Under the pieces are notes generated by a model, which was given only the letters and a program-made list of their open reading frames with translations, had not been told where the DNA came from and did no database searches. Shown one piece after another: positions 1 to 18,600 of a DNA stretch of 64,000 nucleotides. Each line of letters begins with the position of its first letter. Within the stretch, counting starts at the first letter, position 1. This DNA is from Bigelowiella natans CCMP2755 (lineage: Eukaryota > Cercozoa > Chlorarachniophyceae), in the NCBI GenBank assembly GCA_000320545.1, contig ADNK01000544.1, forward strand, positions 99,501 to 163,500. The letters are read 5' to 3'. The translations under genes were made by a program, and so were the position numbers.

Positions 1-330
1 TAGCGTACGGCAACTAGCTATCGAGCGTGCTAGCGTGTGTGTGCAGTACAACTCAGCAGTTTATGTCTGCCGTTCACGATCGAACTTCTGTCTGCACTGC
101 CTCTTTAGTTACTACGATGTGTATTAACCGAATGTAATTTGCAATGTAGTAGGAATATTTTTTGCTGCATTATTACTGACACTAAAAGCACTGTTGGCAT
201 GTACTGTAAGTCATACATGGCTAGATGGTCCATTCATGCAACAGTCTTCGTACTTTGTTATCCACCTCATTTGCACATCTTGAGATGAGCCTCCTCTTCC
301 TGAATGTGCAGCAATGCTTAACATGCAGTC

Positions 331-331
331 G

Positions 332-380
<49 letters not shown>
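331..380. repeat. Compound microsatellite (AC)n(AG)n
   Basis: An uninterrupted AC run passes directly into an AG run. The rest of the first 476 bases shows no convincing exon. This AC-then-AG compound type recurs at 18539-18598, 59336-59395 and, in reverse complement, 53671-53731. Confidence 0.95.
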
Positions 381-386
<6 letters not shown>

Positions 387-476
387 GAGGGAGAGGCGTC
401 TACTAGAAGCTTTTACATGCAGTCTAACTACTGCTCGTGAGTATATCGTATGGCTGCCACCTTGCCTAGGACTGCT

Positions 477-2263
477 TTAGATGATGTCATCTTCGTCAAA
501 CCCTCGACGTCCAGGAGCTCGAAAATGGTCAGGATCGGGTGTCATTCTGTGCTCGCCATCACGAGGGCATAAACAATTTTGAAAAAGGGCAGCAGCACAG
601 TAGAAGCATTTAAAGTTGTAGGAGCTCGAAAATAATGATATACATTACTACAATCAAAAAGAAGAGAAGAAATGTCTATCTTTAGCTCCCCCTCATATCT
701 ATCGCATACTACTACTAGGTTATGTGTTAATATCTTGCGTGTCGTCGTCGTCGTCGTCGTCATGAACTACCCGCTGCCTCCCCCAAACGGTCCAAAGGGA
801 TCGAATCGTGCTCCCGGTATTCGTCCAGGGTTCCGAGGCCTTTCCGATAATATAGTAGTAGTAGTAGTAGTAGAGATTAGTAAATGCAGCGATAAATGAA
901 CACACGCAAACTTTTGCACACACACACACACACAAACACTCACAGGGAGACAAACACAGTTTCGTTGGCGTTGATGAGGTTCATGAATAGTTTCCTCCTC
1001 CTCCAAGCATCTTGCTGCTATTCCTACTACTCCTACTACTACTACTACTACTTACCTTCGTGGAGGGATAGCCCCAAGTCCCGAGCCAAAACCTGGGTGT
1101 CTGGGCCCCACCAGCATGCCGTTGTCAGGACTATTTATCATCAACAGCAGATTTAAGACAGGATGACGATGATCATGATGAAGATGACCAGCGAATATTT
1201 CATATCTGTAATGTTATTCTTAGTTCTTGCCAGTACAAACAGATAATGCGATTATTCTCCGCATTATCCGCCTCCTTTCTTTCCTCTCTCACATCAGTCG
1301 TCTCATCAAGATCGTCGTTGTAGTATTATCTACTTTCATTTTATTTTACTCTCGCCCCCTTCCCTAGTGAATCCCCTCCTCCTCATCCCCTCTTCTTTTC
1401 TTCTCTCTCTTTCCGTCTTACGCGAAGGGATTGAAGCCCCTTCTCGGATTATTGGGTCGCATGCCTGAAGGCTGGTTTGGATTGAATCGTGGGCGGGGGG
1501 GGGCATGACTTGATGCGAAGGGATTTGGCCTTTCAACTCGACTAGCACCCTGAGGTTTGGTAACCTTCTCCTTGTCCTTTTTATTTCCTTCCCCCTCCTC
1601 CTCCTTCCCCTTTGAATCAACCTCCATAGCTCCACGTGTAGTGTTGTCATCTGTGGCAGCGGATTTCAGCCTGAGGGATTGGAAGGTTGTTTCACAGCAA
1701 GAATGGTGTCGGGAGGGTAATATTTTTACGACAACTTTTGACATTTTAGTAATGATGATGTTGATGATACTGAAGAAGATTGAGGACGGGAATCAAGATT
1801 ATAATTACTACGACTATGGAAGATTGTTCAATATGATTCACGTAGCTATTTCACGACCCTAGCAGTGGCTTGAGGAGAGAATTGTTTAAGTCTTTCATCA
1901 GCGACGGAAGGTCTACGAATAATTCCTTCGGATTCCAACCACTACTCCTCAGCATTTTATTCAAAGCACCTTGTGATTGATCTACAATCTTATCTCGAAC
2001 CACCAGTGTGATATGATTGAGACTGTTCTCTGAAGTTTTGGTATTCTTCATTTCCTCATCATTTGCTGCGTAAACCATCAGGTTTGGACCGACGCGGATC
2101 ATTTTCACCGTGAATGAGGTCGGCAACGTCTGTTCTTGCTGCTGTTCTTTCTTGTTTTTTGTTTGGTAGCGAAATAAATAGCCCTCTTTCGATTCATTCC
2201 ATCCTTTGGGGCAAGCTGGGAGTGGGTCTATAAGAAGAAGAAGATGTGTGTGCGTTCAGGCTC

Positions 2264-2309
<46 letters not shown>

Positions 2310-2564
2310 CACACAAACACACACAAAAGTCTATACACATATGTGGGTTTGGGAGGCAAAGTGTGTGAATGTGTGATAACCGAGGAAGTCATTATTTTCA
2401 CCTTTTCCGCTGTCATGTTCTGAGAGACCGATACAAACCATGTTCGAAGCCAGGAAAGATAAATGTATTGTGAAGGCCAATGCATCATGTGCATCTCTTA
2501 TCTCAGGTTTAAGCTTAGTCAGGAGCGAAGGGATTTCGCCTAAAGCTCCTTCCTCGGTCGACAT
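477..2564 (-). CDS. PSMF1: Proteasome inhibitor/regulator PI31 (PSMF1-like), six exons
   Basis: PI31 binds the 20S proteasome through a proline/glycine-rich C-terminus and acts as an assembly or transport adaptor. My model is 2564-2402, 2227-1858, 1670-1422, 1130-1056, 839-771 and 546-477. Phases agree and the total is 996 nt, about 331 aa (human is about 270). The N-terminal exons match the FP domain fold: DAHDALAFTIHLSFLASNMV, then PKGWNESKEGYLFRY. The C-terminal signature is split over three exons: GMLVGPRHPGF, then IPGARFDPFGPFGGG, then TPDPDHFRAPGRRG, as in human PI31 (PPGARFDPFGP...PNPDHLPPPG). The weakest junction is the donor near 1857 (GTCGTG), chosen because only it keeps frame. The last introns carry TAG and GTC triplet runs. 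It is divergent from the TTC29-like gene, and the roughly 640 bp between them probably holds both promoters. Confidence 0.88.
2266..2308. repeat. (TA)n microsatellite in PI31 intron 1
   Basis: A long TA dinucleotide run followed by a short AC-rich stretch lies inside the first intron of the PI31 gene, between the exons ending at 2402 and starting at 2227. Confidence 0.95.
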
Positions 2565-3206
2565 CGTTAAATGTGTGTACCACGACTGCAAAATGAACGT
2601 GTTTAATAACATCATTTTAATTCACTTCCCATTTAGTCAAACATACCTCCCCCAAATTTCTCTTCCTCTTGAAAACCTGCCTTGAGTAGGTGAATGTCAA
2701 TGTTGTACTCGTCGCCGGTGACGTACGAATACTGTGTTCGGAAAGACAATCTGCAAGAAATTCATCCCCAACATTCCCATCACGGAATTTTTATTATGTT
2801 CAAAATGCAGAGGATTTATCTCGGAAATTAAATGAAGATGATGACGCAAATTATAATTGACATATCTTTTGTTTAACAGGTACCTGGCTAGAGTTTTTTG
2901 TAGTCGGAATCCAGATATTTTTGGGTTCCGACGACTAGTTCACGTAACAAGAACGACAAAATAAATGATGAAAGGAGAGGCAAAACAAAGGACATTTGCA
3001 TGTGTTCCGACGGTTTCCTCTACGGTTTTTTGTCGTCGTCGTCGTCTTAGTACTTACTGTAGGTAATTGTAGCGGAGAGACAAGGTAGTTTTCTGGTCGC
3101 AACTACTCATATTGAGCGCAATTAATGACCTGCGACAACAACAAGCGTGGAGCAGAGCACCCATCGAAGAGACCTGCAGAGGCGAAATCTGGCTCTTGCC
3201 GAAAAT
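2565..3206. promoter_or_regulatory. Divergent intergenic region between PI31 and TTC29-like genes
   Basis: This gap separates two genes transcribed away from each other, so it should contain both promoters. I see no TATA-like element that I can place with confidence. A short GTC triplet run lies near 3030-3046. Part of it (3123-3206) could be 5' coding or leader sequence of the TTC29-like gene. Confidence 0.4.
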
Positions 3207-8012
<4,806 letters not shown>

Positions 8013-8172
8013 ATGCACTTTTGATTTGGATCTTGGTCATTAATTGTTCAATGAGACCACATTTATGCAAGGAACGCACAAGGATTTTCATCATCGCATG
8101 CTGTAGGTGCATTGCTGTTCGCTCCTTGCACGTCACTACACGGTGTGCAGATGCGCATTCATCTCACGTGCC

Positions 8173-8217
<45 letters not shown>

Positions 8218-9221
8218 TGTGAGACGGATGCAATGATGCATGAAGTGATCAAATGTTTTCAATGGTCATCCCAATGTGACCATGGTGGCATGCAAACCAG
8301 CGACTATAGCTGCTGCATGCGTCATGACCATGCCCGCCTGCATTTCATTTCCCTACTGTCCGCGTGCATGGCACGCGCGTAGATGAATGCGAGCGCGACT
8401 TAGAACTACCATGGCACATCGCATGCTGTGCGTTAGAGTCTATATGCTACATATAACCGTGTATGCGCGTGCAACACACATGCACTAATGTTTTCATGTG
8501 TGTCTTTTTTGTGTACATCTTAGCTTTCATTATTACACATGTACCACTGATCTATATACTACATTTTGTCCTTGACGAATGTGAATGGTTAGAGCCTAGA
8601 GGCTACAACGTGCATTCAGCATGCTAGCATGCGGTTTTCGAACTGGCACAATGACGCATCGTGTCAACATCAATGCTCAGACGCTACTAGACTAGCTAAC
8701 AAGAAAATGCGTCACAAAGGTGTAGACATTTGCGCACAACGTCTGAATGTCCGATCCACATGAGCACAATGTCGTGTTCATGGTCGATCATGCACGCAGC
8801 AACAAACATGCATAGATTTCTGCGCGCCTGATCGAATGCGGACTTTAGAATTTAGATGTAGCTCTTATCTGTGATGAATTGTGCTAGGTGCGTGTGATGA
8901 GGACAACGATTCCAGTCTCCTGCAACCTACTTTTACAGATCATGTGACTGCATGGTGTGTTACAAATTTGCACAAATATTTGTAGCTCTTGGCGAGCACG
9001 CTATGCACTGCATGTGCGTTAGGTGTAATCGATGCGATGCTTTCGCTTATTGACGTGTCAGCTATAAATAGCATTACTCAAAGCATGACTCGTTGAGTTT
9101 GCGTACTTTACTTTATCTATCCGTAGATTTCATAAAATTCTTATGGCTATTACTTATGCACGCTGTACAGATGCACATTGTAAGAACATTTGTAAAGCAT
9201 CACCGGAACATAGCACTCTTA
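8013..9221. other. Gene-free gap between convergent genes
   Basis: The TTC29-like gene ends at 8012 and the propeller gene on the other strand ends at 9222. The gap holds a (TC)n tract at 8176-8212. From 8221 a sequence resembles the end of the retroelement remnant at 52316. From about 8400 to 9060 the DNA is rich in GCATGC, GCGCG and CTAG words and has no long ORF. Confidence 0.6.
8221..8300 (-). mobile_element. 3' end of a retroelement-like repeat abutting a microsatellite
   Basis: The sequence beginning GAGACGGATG at 8221 aligns with 52316-52370. The two share GAGACGGATG(c/t)AATGA and then the 16-base block TTTTCAATGGTCATCC. In both places the element edge directly follows a dinucleotide tract: (TC)n plus GTGTGT here, (AT)n at the other copy. 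The remnant at 52 kb reads on the minus strand, so this edge is taken as its 3' end. No coding region is recognised in this copy. Confidence 0.5.
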
Positions 9222-9937
9222 TTAGGAAATTGGATCATCCCAAACACTTATTGAGTTCTTTGACAGCGTATAGAGCTTTCCACCATTATATGCTATGTCG
9301 AGAAGCTCATCCCCATCGCACCCAAATAGCTTCCGTTGCTGGTAACTTTCCTCGTAGTTCGGGGGCCCTACCTTCCAAATCAAAATCCCATCATCAGCTA
9401 TGCAGTAAACTTTGTCACCGACCAGTATCATTTTTCGCAGGTACGATGGCGACATGCCCAACAATTTGTAGTCACTCGACTTAATTCTCGCGCTACGAGC
9501 GTACCTATAAGAACATCAACAACGATAAATAGTAATAATGACAGCAGTGACAAAAGAACGGTGAGAAAAATAAGCAGCAAGAAATCGGAGGTGAACGAAG
9601 AAAACCGTCTGTGCGTACGTACATAGTGGATAATACAAGTATGAGCGAATAGCTGCCGATTCACTATGATTTTGCCGGGATGGGGACAACTTATATTCTA
9701 CAAAAAAACACCATTCGTGGCACGAAGGAAAGCTGAAAAGATGACAGTACATGACAACGAATTAGTGAGTCCACTGATATATCATATACATTTCTCTTGT
9801 CTTTGTCTGTGGTTTGATGGGCGTTGTGACGATTATCGACTTGGCAGAGGGGACCTCCTTAACCTCGGCCTTACACACGGCGTGAATATGACACGTTGAT
9901 GTTAGCTTCTTGGGGATGAAATGATGGCTGCCTTTGG

Positions 9938-9969
<32 letters not shown>

Positions 9970-10042
9970 TCACCATGGTTGTGATCTACAACCATAGCTC
10001 TTATCGGTACCCCTGAAAATCATCATCATCATCGCATTATCA

Positions 10043-10075
<33 letters not shown>

Positions 10076-10790
10076 ACATCATCATTATCATCATCGTCTT
10101 CGTTGATGATGCAGATCTGAAGATTGTGTACTTATAAAGCTGAGAAGCTTTGTTGTCATATATCGTTTCAAGCATACTCTTAGATGCTCTTCTTCATGAG
10201 TCGTGGACGCAACCAAATTTTCCAATAGCCAATAGCGACATCACTATCATCATCATTTCCCCGCCTCTTGCCACTATTTCTCCTCCCCGTCCTACTACAA
10301 GCAGTAGTACCTATGATTTGGTGATGATGAAGTTCCGTGTTTGTAGATTTCTCATCCATGCGGATGACAAGAATAGAGCCGTTTCGAGTTGCGACGGCTA
10401 CGAGGTCCTTGGCCACCTGATGTAGTAGTTAGTAACAAACTTGAGCATGCTATTTATGATTGTTGGCAGCATGCATACAAGACGATAATCAAATTCGTTA
10501 AGGCCTGTTATAAGGCTACTCATGTGACTGCTCAATATTGCTGCTGGTGCTGTTTTCGCACTCACTTCTAAAACATTGTGATGAACCACTTCCAGCTTGA
10601 ATGATAACAATGACACTACTGCTTCTTCTTCTTCTTCTTCTACTACTATTATTACGACGACTACTACCATTTTGATGTCTGTAATGATGTCTTCCTCACT
10701 GTCTAGTCCAGCAGTAACGGAGTGCTTTACGAGCTCTTTCCCCGTACTCTTCTTGTGTACCGAGAGTATAGATCTACCAAAGCAACAATA

Positions 10791-10822
<32 letters not shown>

Positions 10823-12193
10823 AATGGTGATGAGGTTAAGTAGCAATTAACACATAAAAACACGCCCACCTCCACCGTAGTAATAATATGTATGCATCAT
10901 CCTTATCCACCACCGCGCACGCGCGCGCGCGCACACACACACACACACACTTTTATACCTGCTGGAGCACACAACCCTGCATTTTCCCATGAAACTTGGT
11001 GCAAGATGTGAGACAGGCTGGGTGAAGGGACGAAACGATTTCAGCTGTGTAAAGACCTTGTCTTTGATGTTGATCGTGGAGATGAGCCCATCTTGAAAGC
11101 CTATGGCTAGGACTGGTTGATCTCCTCCCATTTGTGCCATAGCACTCACGCCGACACTTTCACCAGATGGATGAATAGCAAGCACTGAAGGGTTATCATC
11201 CTCCTCCCCATCCTCCTCTTGACTACTACTACTACCATCCTTTTTCCTTCTCCGCCTTTCTTCTCCGCCGCCTCCTCCTCCTTTGTTGCTGTTGCGACTT
11301 GAAGACCATGTGAGGAGGCACCCTGCACTAGTTCCAGCAGCAATCTTGGAAGCATTGCAGTTGAACAGGGCGCAAAAGCATGATATCTTATGCTCATCAG
11401 CATCGAAGTATAACTTATCTTTCCTCCGTAGAGCTCCATCTACAACTTCCTCAGGAATGTCATACCGCTTCATTATCGTCGTTGTTGATGGCACCTTGTT
11501 GTTCTCCCTCTTCTTTGGTATTAACACCTTACTACTACTACCATTATTACTGCTATTTTCTTCTTCTGGCAAAGCGTCTCTTTCTTTCTCATCTCCATTT
11601 CTTTCAACTCCTTCTCCCCCCCCTGCTCTGTTCGCCCCACCGTTGCCAACATCATCGTTCTCGGCTTTCTCTCCATCGTAGCTACTATCTTGCAGCGCAG
11701 AGAACGGGAATTTTGCCTTTAAGGCAGCACCAGTAGCACCACCATCATCATCTTCAGCTCTCAATTCAACCACAGCCATCTTTATCTTTCCCCTCGTCGC
11801 AACACGGGCGATGCAGCCCGATTCGCCTATGAAGCGCTTGTTTTTCTGGCTACCGCTAACGATGACGACCTTTTGCCCCTTAGAGAACGTCACAAATTTG
11901 TCTGCTCGAGCAGCATCGATGCCGTAGTCAGCTGCAAGTCCAACATCGCCTGATGATGATGAAGATGACGAGATTTGATCACAGTCAATCATGATGTAAC
12001 TAACGTGGAATCTCCTCTCCCTCTTTAACTACTACTTACTACTGTTGGTGGTGAAATCCACCCTACCTACCTATCTATCTACCTACCTTTGAGGTCCCAC
12101 AGGTCATCCGCCATCCATTCTTCAAATTGCTCAACTAAATCGTCTGGCACCATGGCGTCGTAGTGTACCTTTTTATTTTCATCATCATTATTC

Positions 12194-12229
<36 letters not shown>

Positions 12230-12698
12230 GTGCTATGGTATAAGAAGAAGATTGGCAGCTCTGAATTTAATATGCAAAAACCGATGATTGATAACCAACC
12301 GAATAGTAGCTGTGTCGCAACAAAGAGAAGGCAGTCATCATTATCACCGGAAGAAAAAATATAGGAAGACAAAAGAAGGAAAGAAGAAGAAAAAGAAGGG
12401 GAGAAACCGATAATGGAGTGTCATCATCATCATCATCCTCATACCAAAATACAACCTTTTTGCCATCGTGAGTTAAATAGCCGTATTCATGAACAAGCCA
12501 TGCCTTCGTGATATCATCTTCTGGCGTGTTTCGAGGAAGAAGAGCTTTGATCTTGTCGCGTTTTCTCTCGTCCAAGAGTAGACCTTTCCTCAGAGTAGCA
12601 GTGTATGATGGTGCTGTATTACTATTATCGTCACCACTCCTTGTGCTGCCACCATCACCGCCTTTGGTAGGCTCGTAATGTATTGTTGTAGGAGCCAT
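9222..12698 (-). CDS. Beta-propeller (WD-like) protein with N-terminal charged region, about 7 exons
   Basis: The first exon begins at ATG 12698 (MAPTTIHYEPT...) and leads into acidic sequence and VEQFEEWMADDLWDLKG. A long exon (about 11954-10970) contains an SH3/KOW-like stretch, GQKVVIVSGSQKNKRFIGE and CIARVATRGKIKMAVVEL. A disordered insert follows, then propeller-type strands: KISCFCALFNCNASKIAAGT, VLAIGFQDGLISTINIKD, DLVAVATRNGSILVIRM (about 10416) and MILVGDKVYCIADDGILIWK with YTLSKNSISVWDD, ending in TAA at 9222. Phases join 10970 to 10775, 10675 to 10427, and 10009 to 9507. A poly-Ala run (about ten GCT/GCA codons) lies near 9940-9970. No close homologue comes to mind, so a WD-type propeller is inferred from strand pattern only. 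It may be the 3' part of the gene at 13456-22324. Confidence 0.6.
10036..10074. repeat. (AC)n microsatellite flanked by ATC triplets
   Basis: An AC dinucleotide run sits between CAT/ATC triplet repeats in an intron of the propeller gene. A second AC run preceded by GC alternation lies at 10919-10950. Confidence 0.9.
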
Positions 12699-13455
12699 AA
12701 CAACGTGGGTACTACTTGATGATACTGCACGATGATGATGATGGTGATGATTATGATGATGGTCACACAACAACAACAGCACACAACAGCACACAACAGC
12801 ACACAATAACAACAACAGCAACAAGAAGCAAAATCAGAAGCATCAATCAGGACGACGACGATGACGATGATCACCGCTTTGTTAGATAAGATGAGAGAAG
12901 AATATACTATGAATACAATTATTATCGTCAACAAGTCAAGATTAAGAAAAGAGAAGCTTGTGCCGTCGTGAATTGTTTGGAATAGAATAAGAAGAGGGAG
13001 GAGTACACCGAATCAACACACATACACACACACAACACAGCCACACAAACGTGGGGGGGGGGGAAGGAGGAGAATGAAAGAGAAGGAAATTCATGTGGAG
13101 GTCGGATTACGTCTATTTCGTGGTTCCGACCCTGGATCTCCCCTGGTCGGTTTGAGAATCTCGCTCCCCTCCCCCCTTTCCAGCTCCCGCATTACAAGCA
13201 GATAACTCCTCCCCCTCCAGCTCCTCCGCATTGGGGGGGGGGGGGGAGAGAGAGAGGAGGGCAGTGAGTGTGAAAATTGATGTTGTTATTCTATTAGGTA
13301 AGATAGAATTCCAAAGGAACATCACACAACCATCACCATCATCATCATCACAGAAAAATCCTATTATGTTGTAGAAACGCTGCAAAAGCACGCATAAACT
13401 GCACATTATGAAGGAGAAGGAAAGGATGTTAGACACAGGGTTGCTCACTACTTAC
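12699..13455. other. Region between propeller gene and Tudor-like gene
   Basis: This stretch contains CAA/CAG-rich sequence (12767-12830), a G9 run near 13055 and a G12 run near 13236. It should hold either the last exon of the Tudor-like gene plus the promoter of the propeller gene, or one 740-nt intron joining the two. An open stretch at 13250-13113 on the minus strand (NAEELEGEELSACNAGAG..., stop near 13113) is one candidate terminal exon, but its phase does not fit the donor at 13455. Confidence 0.45.
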
Positions 13456-15384
13456 ATTGTAGCATCAGTGGTTACTATCTCCCCACCGCCGTCTGCCTGT
13501 TTTTTGCTTCTATTTTTCTTCTTCCCCCCTCCTATCCTCGGCCCACCTTTGACTATATAATTGCTGTCGTATTCACCAGACCGAAGAACTTTGTTTTCAT
13601 CATCGTCCACATCAGCATTATCATTCGGTTGTGCTCTCCATTCCTTATCGTCATCATCCTGGTCATCATCAGAGAATCTACTGCGACTCTCCATTCGTAT
13701 CATCATCCCTTTTCCATCGGAGGATACCCGTGCCTGAAATGATGATGTCGATGATGTCGATGATATGATGATGATGATTATGATGATGGTGGTGGGCAAT
13801 CAGAACGCTATCAATAAATCGATCCGTACAAACGTGTGACTACCTTTAAATCATCATTTCTTTTGGTAAATTTAGCAGCTTTACTTGTTGCAGATGTTGG
13901 CTTGGGATTATCATATTGAACGCGATTGTTCTCCGTCAGTTCTATTCCTAAAGATGTCGGTGATATAATGATGATGAGAATGATGAGAATGATGATGCAA
14001 TACAAGCACTCACTCATCACGAGATCCAAGGACATAAAGAGGCCCCCTTTTTTATCATCTCTACTACTGCTGCAGCAGCTGATGGTGCTGCTGCTGATAA
14101 CGATGATGATAATGATGACAATACCGTCCTTTGATGATGCGATCGCCCCTTCTACTACAACCATTACTACTACTACTACTACCACTACTACTACTTTTAC
14201 TACTACTACTTTTACTACTACTACTACTACCGTATGAAGATCCAAATTCAACACCGATTCTAGCCATCTTCCACCAATGTTCCATTGTCATGAAGTTGCG
14301 GAGGAATATTTCACTCTTCTCATTCTCCTCCTCCGTTTCGTCGAGGGGTGGCTGCAGGAGTGAGTCGATGATATCCTTATCTAAATGGTGCATGCAGTAC
14401 CCGAAATAGTGCAAAACCCACTCTTTCTCTTGCAAGTAACACGCCTTGAATGATAAGAGAAAGCAGTCGCGACTAGTCAACTTAAAGGTGGGGATGATTA
14501 CGGTGATGATGACGATGGTGATGATACGGATGGCTATGGTGATAAGTCGAAGCAATTAATAATAATGTCTTTGGTCAGTTGTCAAAGATCAGAAGAACAC
14601 TATGAGAAAGCAATCATGTGTATTGAAACCTACCTCATGCCCATTCACGACTTAGCAATAATTGCATACGATAAATAATTGTTTTTTCCTTTTTCTTTTT
14701 CTTTTTTTCCTCTTCTGCTGCTTCTATATTTACTACCACTACTACACTCATCCTACCGCTCTATAGATGTCGTCGTTTAGTAGTAACCCTTCGGGAACAA
14801 CGCAGCTGTTACCAAATGTTGTTATTGTTATTGTTATTGTTGTTGTTGTTGTTGTTGTTGTTATGTATTATTCTGATTCAGATTATTGCATATGATAGCT
14901 TACGCATTGTTAACAGAATCAAACGTAGACACAGGATATCACATCATCGCAAACAATACATTATTGGATCATAGGAAGTAGTAGTACTCGAATAAGAGAA
15001 CAGCAAAGAAAATGGCTTTGTTAGGACGTGCACGCACATAAGAAGCTGCTCTAAGATGGCATGGAAAGCAGTGGCAATACTGCTGCTACTACTACTACTA
15101 CTACTACTGCTACTACCTGACCGTCTGAGAGTTCCCTACCATAATCTTTATCTTAATTCTACTATGCACGATGTGTGTGTAGTGAGTACGGCGCAGGACA
15201 GAGCGACGTTGCTGGTCAGAAAGCGTAACATTTCTTAAGTAGCGAGTGGATTTATCCCTGGAAGTCTCCTGCACCCATCCTTTGCTACACTGCAACCATC
15301 GTCCGTTTGGAGGGCCAATCACATGAATCATGTCCTTGTGATGGTACCTAGAATGGCAATGACCACGACGATAACAACGATGAC

Positions 15385-15415
<31 letters not shown>

Positions 15416-16044
15416 AGAACAAGGAAACGATAACAACATTTATCATTCATGATGCTGCTGTTGCTTTTGCAGCTGAAAATAACTTGAAGTTCTTGAAGCT
15501 GTTATGGTTGTTACTATTACTATCTATACAATATAGTAGTTGTCACTCAAATTTTTAGTGACAACTCTTTCTCTTATATTAGAGGGGATACATATATATA
15601 TATATATATATATATATTAATATTTATACGCATTATATAATCGTATGTAGCTGCTACTTACATATCAAGACGCTTTCTTGCAGATTTCTTCTTCGTTGAG
15701 TAGACAATAACACCCTTTGGATGGATCACTTGCATCACTGCCACAGTGTTTGATGATGATGACGACGACTGTCCCGCTGCTGCAAAAAGCCTAGTGCTGA
15801 TGATTCTATCCTTCTCCCCATTCGTTAGTGCGCGCGTGTACTTTCGCTGCTTTGTGCCTTCTGGAAGCTTTACCTCACCTAAGACCGAGTCGCTCCAGCA
15901 TGCTCTCCTTAGAGCCTGTAGCGGCAAAAATATATACATAGCGAAGTTACTTTTCAGTCCTTCGTGAAAATAATTGATTTCATAATGATGATGATGATGA
16001 TGATGATGATGATAATGATGATGATAATTAGATAGCCTTTACAC

Positions 16045-16080
<36 letters not shown>

Positions 16081-16091
16081 ATATTTTACAT

Positions 16092-16128
<37 letters not shown>

Positions 16129-18268
16129 AGATACAGACATAGCAGCAGCAGAAGCAGCAAATACCCCTTCAACTGCTACTACCTACCTCTTTGCTAAAGC
16201 GTGCAGAGTAGTCAAAGAGCGTCGTGACGGGGGGAAGTGCTTGTCCTCCTCCCCCCTTCTTTGTTGTCGTCGTCAAACCGTACATTTCCATGAGATCAGG
16301 GCCTTTGATGCCCTTCTTCCTCCACACATGCACGGATAAATGCCTATGTTATGCGATGATTTACGACACAACGACGACGACGACGCAATGAATGGAATCA
16401 TGATATATGATGATAAGGTTTTTGAAGCTTCCCATCTACCCCTCCTCCCCCAGGAGCGAGACAACAACAACAACAACAACAACAGCAGCAGCAGCATCAT
16501 CACATCGTCGTACAGCACTACTTGTTGTTGTATCAGCATCATCATCATTATCATCCAGTACATACCTCCCGAGGGCCTGCCTTACACTCTGCGAGAACAC
16601 TCCATCTGCCACGGTCTGAAGATGTTTGATGTGGTAAGGAATTGCCTCCGATGTTTGTGTAGAGTAGAACAAGACAGAATAAGCATACAATACATGCATT
16701 TATTATTATTATTATTATCATTATTATTATTATTATTATGGATAACCTTTGTTGTGTTGTGTGTGAGATACAGCCATTCATGACAAAGCCACTGTTTCTC
16801 CGATATTGGCGGGTATGCTTCAAGGCCCAGAAACTCATCTGTGAGCAGAAAGCCTTTGGGAATGGACACCTTGTCTTTTAGGGTGAGACTGAGATTCTTG
16901 GTAAGAACGTGGGAATAAGCATTCTTATGTTCCCTCATGCCTCGCTCGATGTTGCGGATTCTGAGCCTCTCGCTCCTGTGGGAGGGATGGTTGTGAGGAC
17001 TTAGATTCGGAATGAAGGAGGAGAGAACAAAGATACCACCTCATTTTTAATGTAATCATAGACTAATTTCCCCTTCTAATACAAAGACGAGATCATACTT
17101 TATTTTGTTTAGGCATTGCATCTCTCCTCCTCCTCCTTCATCATCATCATCATCATCTTCTTCTTCTTCCTCTTCTCCACCTCATCTCCTCACTCACCTG
17201 GTCAATTGCCTCACATATTTGAGAGTGACATGCTGCGACCCCCCCCCTCCTCCTTGTTTGCTGCTGTTTAAAATTGCGGCAGCTGCTTGTTTCCTCTTGG
17301 CATCGTCCTTATTGCTTTCGTATATGGAAAGATTAGCCGATCGACTCACCACAGGGAACATGTAAAGTGCATTCGCCACGATATATGACGACGATGGCGA
17401 CGATGGCGATGATGATGATGATTTGGGTGTTCTCCTCAGACGGGGGCTGCTGCTAGAGAAGGCTGGATCATCGTCGTAGCATTCATTGCTGCCTCCTGCG
17501 ATTTCACAATCAATGCCCAGTGATGCTTTATTATAATATCATTTTGTGATGATGATGATGATGATGGTGATGTTGTTGTTTGCGCGAGAAGATGTCAAAG
17601 TTAGGGCAAGGATGATCTGATTTGCTGCTGCTGCTGCTGCTGGGATATGAAGGTGGGTTGCATGATGATAGAGCAACACCTGATTGTTCCTCCTTTCCCT
17701 CTTCTTCTTCTTCTTCTTCCTTCTCCTCACCCTCCCCACCTCCACATCGACTAATTCTCTTGAAGAACAGAAGTGCCTTGAGTACATCACGAGCAAGTAG
17801 CATGAGAGGCGTTTGGATTTGATGCTTGCTGATGGTGGTGGCTGCTCCAAGGCCTCCTCCTTTCACTGATACTAATTTCGGTTGAAGAATCTGAAGAAGT
17901 GAAAAGCGGGAGGTGAGAGCAATGAAGATATAGAACATATACATTTTGCAGCAGCAGCAGCTGTAGCAGCGATTCTGATGATGAAACAATATGTAGTCCG
18001 AACTACTTCTTTTGATTGTTTATCTACTACTAGAGGCACACCTTCAGACATGCTGAGATGAGCGTGTTACCGGATACATTACAGGCCATTTCAGCACCAC
18101 CGCTCTCAATGAACGAGGTTTGCTTCAACTAAGAAGAGACAGATCACCGTCAGCTTACTCGGTGAAAGTATTGCATAGTAGGAACGTCAAAGGGAGGATG
18201 TTTGCATGGAGAACTAATGTTAAGTAAAGGAGACTATCCCATCTCTCCAAATGATGCGACAATGATGG

Positions 18269-18302
<34 letters not shown>

Positions 18303-18533
18303 ACTTATCCTCAATATTGACCATGGAAATCAGAAATTATGATTGCTTCGACTATGTTTTCGGTAAGTACGGGGCTGTTAAGGAAACACAGGCATACCCC
18401 CCCTTTAAATTATTAAATTAATAAATAGAATCCTACTACCTTCAAGGTGAAGAGATCAGTAGCCGTGAGGAAATGGGCAAAGTGTGGGACAATCATGTTG
18501 CTCTTGAACATCTTGTGGTATCTTATTGAGTTG

Positions 18534-18600
<67 letters not shown>

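Noticed and set aside
10847-10970. C-terminal extension of the long propeller-gene ORF through Cys-Val and Ala-Arg runs.
   Set aside because: It translates AC and GC dinucleotide repeats after a GTATAAAAG donor; the real exon ends at about 10970.
13811-14237. Long ORFs of Val, Thr, Ile or Met runs on both strands.
   Set aside because: They are translations of (TAC)n, (GAT)n and similar triplet repeats within introns of the Tudor-like gene.
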